Assembly (NCBI RefSeq): GCF_002930105.1
Contig: NZ_PJRN01000015.1
Location: 1 to 64,000, forward strand
Length of the DNA: 64,000 nucleotides
Direction: 5' to 3'
Origin: Billgrantia saliphila
GTDB taxonomy: Bacteria > Pseudomonadota > Gammaproteobacteria > Pseudomonadales > Halomonadaceae
Of this stretch, positions 59,952 to 64,000 are shown in pieces. The position numbers were made by a program, and so were the translations under genes. Under the pieces are notes generated by a model that searched no databases, had not been told where the DNA came from, and worked only from the letters and a program-made list of their open reading frames with translations. The first letter of the stretch is position 1. Every line of letters starts with the position of its first letter.

Positions 59952-60635
59952 TCAGGCGTTGACCGCATTGAGCGCGTGTTCATCCTCGATCACGCCGGCG
60001 AGCGAGGCGACTTCGAGTTTATTGCAAAGGTGATCGCGGAGTATCTGCCCCAATCGTTTACCATCTCGCGCCTCGAGGGCAATGATCATGTGCTCGTGGT
60101 CCTGCACGGCCCTGCGCCAATAGTCGTCGGTCATCTTCTTCGAGTAGCGGACCCGCTTTACGCGTTGACTGAGGTTGCTGTACATCTCCTGCAGTACCTC
60201 GTTTGCCGAGGCGGCCAGGATCCCCTCATGGATCTTCTGGTTGACCTGGAAGTAGTCCGGCAGGTTGCGGTCGCGGTAGTGCCGGAGCATCTCGTCATGC
60301 AGCGCACGAATGGCCTTGATGCCCTCGTCGCTGATGTTCTGGCAGGCGAGTTCGCCGGACAACCCCTCGAGAGCCCCCATTAGATCGTAGGTATCCTTCA
60401 CCATCTTCAGCGTCAGGCGCATGACCCTGGCCCCGCGATTGGGCAGCAGCTCGATCAGGCCCTCGGAGGCGAGAACCTTCAGCGCTTCCCGTAGCGGCGT
60501 ACGGGACACTCCGAAGCGCTCGCAGAGCTGCTTTTCCGATATGCGCTCTCCCGGTGCGAGATCTCCCTGCTCGATGAGTTCCCGGACGCGGTCGGCCACT
60601 TCCAGATAAAGGCTGCGATGCTGGATTTTGCTCAT
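59952..60635 (-). CDS. GntR-family (FCD) regulator of the HbpS-TRAP locus
   Basis: A 227-residue GntR protein. The winged helix is LAPGERISEKQLCERFGVSRTPLREALKVL (about 25-54), followed by an all-helical FCD domain with NQKIHEGILAAS and VQDHEHMIIALEARD (metal-binding His). AGGAA nine bases upstream supports ATG 60635; ATG 60656 is in frame upstream. It is divergent from the HbpS-like gene. A 15-mer palindromic site occurs in its upstream region and again before the TRAP genes, so it probably represses both. Confidence 0.87.
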   Translation of the reverse strand: MSKIQHRSLYLEVADRVRELIEQGDLAPGERISEKQLCERFGVSRTPLREALKVLASEGLIELLPNRGARVMRLTLKMVKDTYDLMGALEGLSGELACQNISDEGIKAIRALHDEMLRHYRDRNLPDYFQVNQKIHEGILAASANEVLQEMYSNLSQRVKRVRYSKKMTDDYWRRAVQDHEHMIIALEARDGKRLGQILRDHLCNKLEVASLAGVIEDEHALNAVNA

Positions 60636-60750
60636 GGCATGAATTCCTAGAGGCAATAGCGTCCCGATGGTTCCGGCCGGCGTTCCCGCCGCGTCGCCGG
60701 GCCTTGATTCATCTCGGCGGAAACGGGTCCGACTGGCATTCTTTCACAGA

Positions 60751-60783
60751 AGATATTATGAATTCAAAATTCAACTAATATCT
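60751..60783. promoter_or_regulatory. GntR operator 1, upstream of the HbpS-like gene
   Basis: TGAATTCAAAATTCA (60759-60773) is a near-palindrome flanked by perfect 8 bp arms AGATATTA (60751-60758) and TAATATCT (60776-60783). It lies 29 bp from the HbpS-gene start and 116 bp from the regulator start. Its exact reverse complement recurs at 61329-61343. Confidence 0.75.
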
Positions 60784-60811
60784 ACTACCTGCCCATAATA
60801 AGGAGTCTCCC

Positions 60812-61273
60812 ATGGCCGGCAAAGTCTTCCGCAGTCAGTTTCAGCTTGGTCGTTCCCAGGCCAGAGCCATCCTCGACGGGGCTTTCGCCAAGGCGCGCGA
60901 TGCCTCGATGGAGCCTCTTACCGTGGTGGTGATCGACGGTGGCGGTCACGTTGTCGCCGCCGAGCGCGAGGACGGCTGTGCACCGCTGCGCTTCCCCGTG
61001 GCTCAGGGCAAGGCCTTCGCCGCCCTGGGCAATGGCGCCTCGAGCGGCGTGGTCGGGGCCCGCAATACGGAGCGACCGGCCTTCCTCGCCAGCGTAGCTG
61101 CCGTCTCGAATGGCCGCTTCGTTCCGGTCCCGGGAGGCGTGCTGATCCTCGACGGTGAATCCCGTGTCATCGGCGCCGTGGGCGCCAGCGGCGCATCCTC
61201 GGCTGAGGATGAGACCGCCGCTATCGCCGGTATCGAGGCGGCGGGACTGACCTGGGGGTTGGAGCCCACTTGA
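60812..61273 (+). CDS. HbpS/GlcG-family protein paired with TRAP genes
   Basis: A 153-residue GlcG/HbpS-family protein. The core is LTVVVIDGGGHVVAAEREDG (about 36-55) and VPVPGGVLILDGESRVIGAVGASG (about 107-130). No signal peptide is seen, so it is probably cytoplasmic. AAGGAG precedes the ATG. The gene lies directly between the GntR regulator and a TRAP operon, like the GlcG gene beside glcF. Such proteins accompany several hydroxyacid pathways, but their reaction is unknown. Confidence 0.82.
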   Translation: MAGKVFRSQFQLGRSQARAILDGAFAKARDASMEPLTVVVIDGGGHVVAAEREDGCAPLRFPVAQGKAFAALGNGASSGVVGARNTERPAFLASVAAVSNGRFVPVPGGVLILDGESRVIGAVGASGASSAEDETAAIAGIEAAGLTWGLEPT

Positions 61274-61328
61274 GCCGGCGAAGTCAGCGGTCGCAACGAT
61301 TGATCGACCAAAGTTTAATACCGAATAA

Positions 61329-61343
61329 TGAATTTTGAATTCA
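61329..61343. promoter_or_regulatory. GntR operator 2, upstream of the second TRAP operon
   Basis: TGAATTTTGAATTCA at 61329-61343 is the exact reverse complement of the site at 60759-60773. It lies 172 bp upstream of the dctP start, in the 241 bp gap after the HbpS-like gene. The recurrence ties this operon to the same regulator. Confidence 0.75.
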
Positions 61344-61514
61344 AATTGAATTGATGACGGTCGGACCCACCGAGCCGTTGGATGGCCGAGGATGCTCGGG
61401 CCGTCGGGATATCTCCCGCGGCCCTGCAGGAGCCGCCATGGCCAGGAGACTGCCCTCGAAAGAATGTCACGTCCGGGCAGCACGCCTACAACAACAAGTC
61501 AGCTGGAGTATCCG

Positions 61515-62501
61515 ATGAAGATGATCAAAACGGCATTCGTGACCACCGCCCTGGCGCTGAGCCTTACGCCAGGGCTTGGTATGGCCCAAACCGAATTGCA
61601 GTTCGGTCACGTGGGAAATCCCGGTTCGCTGTTCGATGCTTCCGCCAATGAGTTCGCCGAGCGGGCCAATGAGCGTCTAGGCGATGACTACAGGGTGGAG
61701 GTCTACGGATCGAGCCAGCTCGGTGGCGACGATTCCATGATGCAGAAGCTCAAGCTCGGCCAGCTCACCTTCACCTTGCCTTCCACCGTGATGTCCTCGG
61801 TGGTCGATGAATTTGGCCTGTTCGAGATGCCCTACCTGATCAAGGATCGGGAGCACATGAAGCGGGTCATCGACGAGGTCATCGAATCCGATCTCTATCC
61901 GCTGGTGGAGGAGGAGGGCTACAAGATTCTCGCCGTGTGGGAGAACGGTTTCCGTCAGATCACCAACAACGAGCGGCCCATCCAGACGCCCGAGGACCTG
62001 GAGGGCCTGAAGCTGCGTACGCCGAAGGGCGCCTGGCGGGTACGCATGTTCGAGGAGTACGGCGCCAACCCCTCCCCCATGGCGCTCTCGGAGGTCTTCA
62101 CGGCGCTGCAGACCGGCACCATGGACGGCCAGGAGAATCCTCTGGTGCAGATCCACTCCCAGAAGTTTCAGGAAGTCCAGGACTACCTGTCCATGACCAA
62201 CCACGTCTACACGCCCGCGTACGTGGTGGTTTCCAAGCGCCATTGGGAGGATCTTCCGGAAGACGTTCGCAATATCCTCGAGGAGACTGCCCAGGAGGTC
62301 CAGGACTTCGTCTACGAGACCGCCGCCAGGCAGGATGAGGAGCTCCTCGGCGAGATGGAGGCGGCCGGCATGGAGATCAACGAGGCCGACCAGCAGGCCT
62401 TCATCGACGCCAGTGGCCCCATCTACGAGCGCTTCGACGAGGAAGTGGAAGGCGGCGGCGACCTGGTCGACCGCGTCCTGGCACTCGGTGAGGACGACTG
62501 A
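61515..62501 (+). CDS. TRAP transporter solute-binding protein (DctP), second locus
   Basis: A 328-residue periplasmic receptor. The signal peptide is MKMIKTAFVTTALALSLTPG to about residue 25 (GMAQ). The mature protein starts TELQFGHVGNPGSLFDASANEF. The carboxylate Arg is in EGLKLRTPKGAWRVRMF, and MALSEVFTALQTGTMDGQENP is the family signature. GGAG eight bases upstream supports ATG 61515. The ligand is unknown; hydroxyacids are likely given the neighbouring glc genes. A hairpin separates it from dctQ. Confidence 0.9.
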   Translation: MKMIKTAFVTTALALSLTPGLGMAQTELQFGHVGNPGSLFDASANEFAERANERLGDDYRVEVYGSSQLGGDDSMMQKLKLGQLTFTLPSTVMSSVVDEFGLFEMPYLIKDREHMKRVIDEVIESDLYPLVEEEGYKILAVWENGFRQITNNERPIQTPEDLEGLKLRTPKGAWRVRMFEEYGANPSPMALSEVFTALQTGTMDGQENPLVQIHSQKFQEVQDYLSMTNHVYTPAYVVVSKRHWEDLPEDVRNILEETAQEVQDFVYETAARQDEELLGEMEAAGMEINEADQQAFIDASGPIYERFDEEVEGGGDLVDRVLALGEDD

Positions 62502-62523
62502 ACCTCACTGAGTGAATGCACGG

Positions 62524-62541
62524 CCGCCCCATTCGGGGCGG
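62524..62541 (+). terminator. Hairpin between dctP and dctQ, second TRAP operon
   Basis: CCGCCCC (62524-62530) pairs with GGGGCGG (62535-62541) around ATTC and is followed by TTCTT. It lies in the 69 bp gap. It probably acts as a partial terminator or 3' stabiliser that keeps binding-protein mRNA above permease mRNA. Confidence 0.6.
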
Positions 62542-62570
62542 TTCTTCCCCTGCTCGACGGAGTGGCTTTC

Positions 62571-63089
62571 ATGTCCCTCGTGAAACTGCGATCCGGCTTC
62601 GAGTGGCTGCTCGAAGTCATCACCATGCTGTTGGTGGTTTCCCTGACAGTGGTCGTGCTGCTTGGCGTCACCTTCCGCTTCAGCGGCAACTCCCTGGGGT
62701 GGTACGACGAGGTTGCCGCCGTGATGCTGGCCTGGGTGACCTATTACGGCGCCGCTCTCGCTGCCCTCAAGCGCGCCCATATCAGCGTCCCGGGTTTCGT
62801 CTACTCGCAACCCCGTGCCGTGCGCATGGCGCTGGTGGCGCTGGGTGAAGCCATCATCATCGCCTTCTTCGTGCTGCTCGCCGTTTATGGCGTCTACGTC
62901 ATCGGTGTCCTCAGCGGCTCGACCCTGGTCAGCGTACCGATTCCGATCGCCGTCACCCAGTCGACCATTCCGATCGGTGCGGCACTCTATGTCATCGCCG
63001 AGCTGCTCAATCTCCCGGCCATCCTGCGTGAGGCCTGGGAAGGCAAGCGGCCACCCTCGGAGCAGGACATCGCGGAGGAGTTGCAATGA
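62571..63089 (+). CDS. TRAP transporter small permease (DctQ), second locus
   Basis: A 172-residue four-helix membrane protein. The DctQ pattern is FEWLLEVITMLLVVSLTVVVLLGVTFRF, with SLGWYDEVAAVMLAWVTYYGAALA and KRAHISVPGF. ACGGAG eight bases upstream supports ATG 62571 over an in-frame GTG at 62562. It overlaps dctM by 4 bp. Confidence 0.88.
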   Translation: MSLVKLRSGFEWLLEVITMLLVVSLTVVVLLGVTFRFSGNSLGWYDEVAAVMLAWVTYYGAALAALKRAHISVPGFVYSQPRAVRMALVALGEAIIIAFFVLLAVYGVYVIGVLSGSTLVSVPIPIAVTQSTIPIGAALYVIAELLNLPAILREAWEGKRPPSEQDIAEELQ

Positions 63090-64000
63090 CGACGGCACTG
63101 ATCCTGCTGGCCGGGCTGGCCATGATCTTCATCAATATCCCCATCGCCGTAGCCCTGGGCGCGATATCCATCGTTGCCATGCTGTGGATTCAGGGCACCA
63201 ACAGCCTGCTCGGCTTCCCGTTGGTGATGTTCGAGGGCTCGACCAAATTCCCGTTGATCGCCATCCCGCTATTCATCCTGGCCGGCGCCATCATGAACAC
63301 CGGAGGTATCTCTCGACGGCTGATCGACTTCGCTTCAGCGCTGCTCGGTTTCATCCGCGGCGGGCTGGCCATGGTTAACGTCGGCACCTCGCTGTTCTTC
63401 GCCGAGATCTCCGGATCTGCCGTGGCCGACGTGGCCGCCCTCGGTTCCATTCTGATGCCGGAGATGAAGCGCAAGGGCTATCCGGCCCCGTTCGCCGCCG
63501 CTATTACCTCCTCTTCGGCTTCGCTGGCGATCATCATCCCGCCTTCCATTCCCATGATCCTGTATGCCGCCATGGCCGATACCTCGGTGGTGCAGCTGTT
63601 CGTCGCCGGTATCGTGCCGGGCCTGGTCGGCGGGGTCTTGATGATGGTGCTCGCCTGGTACTTCGCGGTCCGCTACAACTGGCCCGTGGAGCATACTTTC
63701 CAATTGAAGCGAGTGTGGACCACCTTCAAGGCGGCGGGTCTGGCCTTCGTGTTGCCGCTGGTCATCCTTGGCGGGATCTTCGGCGGCTTCATGACCGCTA
63801 CCGAAGGGGCGGCCCTGGCGGTGCTGGCTGCGCTGCTGATCAGCTTCCGCTACGGCGAGCTGCGGTGGGCGAAGCTGCGCGCAGCCATGGTCGAAGGCGG
63901 CGTGCAGACCGCCGTGGTGATGCTGCTGGTGGCGAGCTCGGCTCTGCTCGGGGATTTCCTCACCCGCGCCCAGCTGCCGCAGATGCTGGCGATGATGATC
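63086..64000 (+). CDS. TRAP transporter large permease (DctM), 3' end outside window
   Basis: The first 305 residues of a DctM protein are present and the frame runs off the right edge. Landmarks are FINIPIAVALGAISIVAML, FPLIAIPLFILAGAIMNTGGISRRLID, EISGSAVADVAALGSILMP and SSASLAIIIPPSIPMILYA, which belong to the twelve-helix TRAP channel. It is coupled to dctQ by ATGA. Further catabolic genes of this locus should lie to the right. Confidence 0.92.
   Translation, partial: MTTALILLAGLAMIFINIPIAVALGAISIVAMLWIQGTNSLLGFPLVMFEGSTKFPLIAIPLFILAGAIMNTGGISRRLIDFASALLGFIRGGLAMVNVGTSLFFAEISGSAVADVAALGSILMPEMKRKGYPAPFAAAITSSSASLAIIIPPSIPMILYAAMADTSVVQLFVAGIVPGLVGGVLMMVLAWYFAVRYNWPVEHTFQLKRVWTTFKAAGLAFVLPLVILGGIFGGFMTATEGAALAVLAALLISFRYGELRWAKLRAAMVEGGVQTAVVMLLVASSALLGDFLTRAQLPQMLAMMI

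Overview
The window is a 64 kb stretch of GC-rich gammaproteobacterial chromosome. Its gene content points to a halophilic or marine heterotroph of the Halomonas type: two BCCT osmolyte carriers, choline-sulfatase, two TRAP transporters, an SSS symporter, an amino-acid ABC system and many small catabolic operons. That placement is inferred from gene content, not from a marker gene. I see no rRNA, tRNA, CRISPR array, integrase or complete insertion sequence.

Layout. 1-1.3 kb: end of an AtuA-type acyl catabolic operon, then a decayed amidohydrolase. 1.7-6.1 kb (minus): arginine/ornithine-type ABC importer (aotPQMJ) with astE. 6.3-10.2 kb: a methyltransferase, WrbA, a secreted PRC-barrel repeat protein and a Tat-exported SMP-30 lactonase. 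10.65-14.35 kb: a four-gene plus-strand cluster (GNAT, PhyH-type Fe(II)/2OG dioxygenase, fold-III PLP decarboxylase, ATP-grasp ligase). It starts in clearly AT-richer DNA beside an orphan terminator, and I match it to no known pathway. 14.5-17.5 kb: tartrate/malate-type dehydrogenase plus a haloacetate dehalogenase with the full fluoroacetate-dehalogenase active site, divergent from a LysR gene. 17.5-19.5 kb: a GT4 glycosyltransferase and a TVP38-type membrane protein. 19.6-28.6 kb: a LacI-controlled four-carbon acid-sugar regulon (ltnD, otnK, otnC, otnI, denD) ending in a TRAP transporter. 28.6-35.2 kb: LysR, amidase, SSS symporter with small subunit, aldehyde dehydrogenase and a 3-hydroxyisobutyrate-type dehydrogenase, probably one catabolic unit. 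35.2-37.6 kb (minus): MtfA peptidase and a GNAT-nitrilase fusion. 37.8-42.6 kb: a CUT1 sugar or polyol ABC importer interrupted by a 456 bp structured intergenic region. 42.7-47.2 kb: a glutaredoxin-MauE fusion, diguanylate cyclase, ChaC, EamA exporter, lipoprotein and a DksA-like zinc finger. 47.4-54.4 kb: betT, betC, a LysR gene and a second BCCT carrier. 54.6-59.9 kb: glycolate oxidase glcDEF with a GlcG-like gene and divergent glcC. 59.95-64 kb: an FCD GntR regulator divergent from an HbpS-like gene and a second TRAP operon that runs off the window.

Cross-cutting signals. Every transporter in which a solute-binding-protein gene adjoins a permease gene (4 of 4) has an inverted repeat at that junction, and two of these share the same 17-base sequence starting around the binding-protein stop codon. 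The other regulatory signals are tandem LacI operators upstream of ltnD, a perfect FadR-type site between glcD and glcC, an identical 15-mer in both upstream regions of the HbpS/TRAP locus, a 28-base palindrome upstream of the cyclase gene, and a 14-copy heptamer array between glcF and glcG. The best candidate for an undescribed system is the 10.65-14.35 kb cluster.
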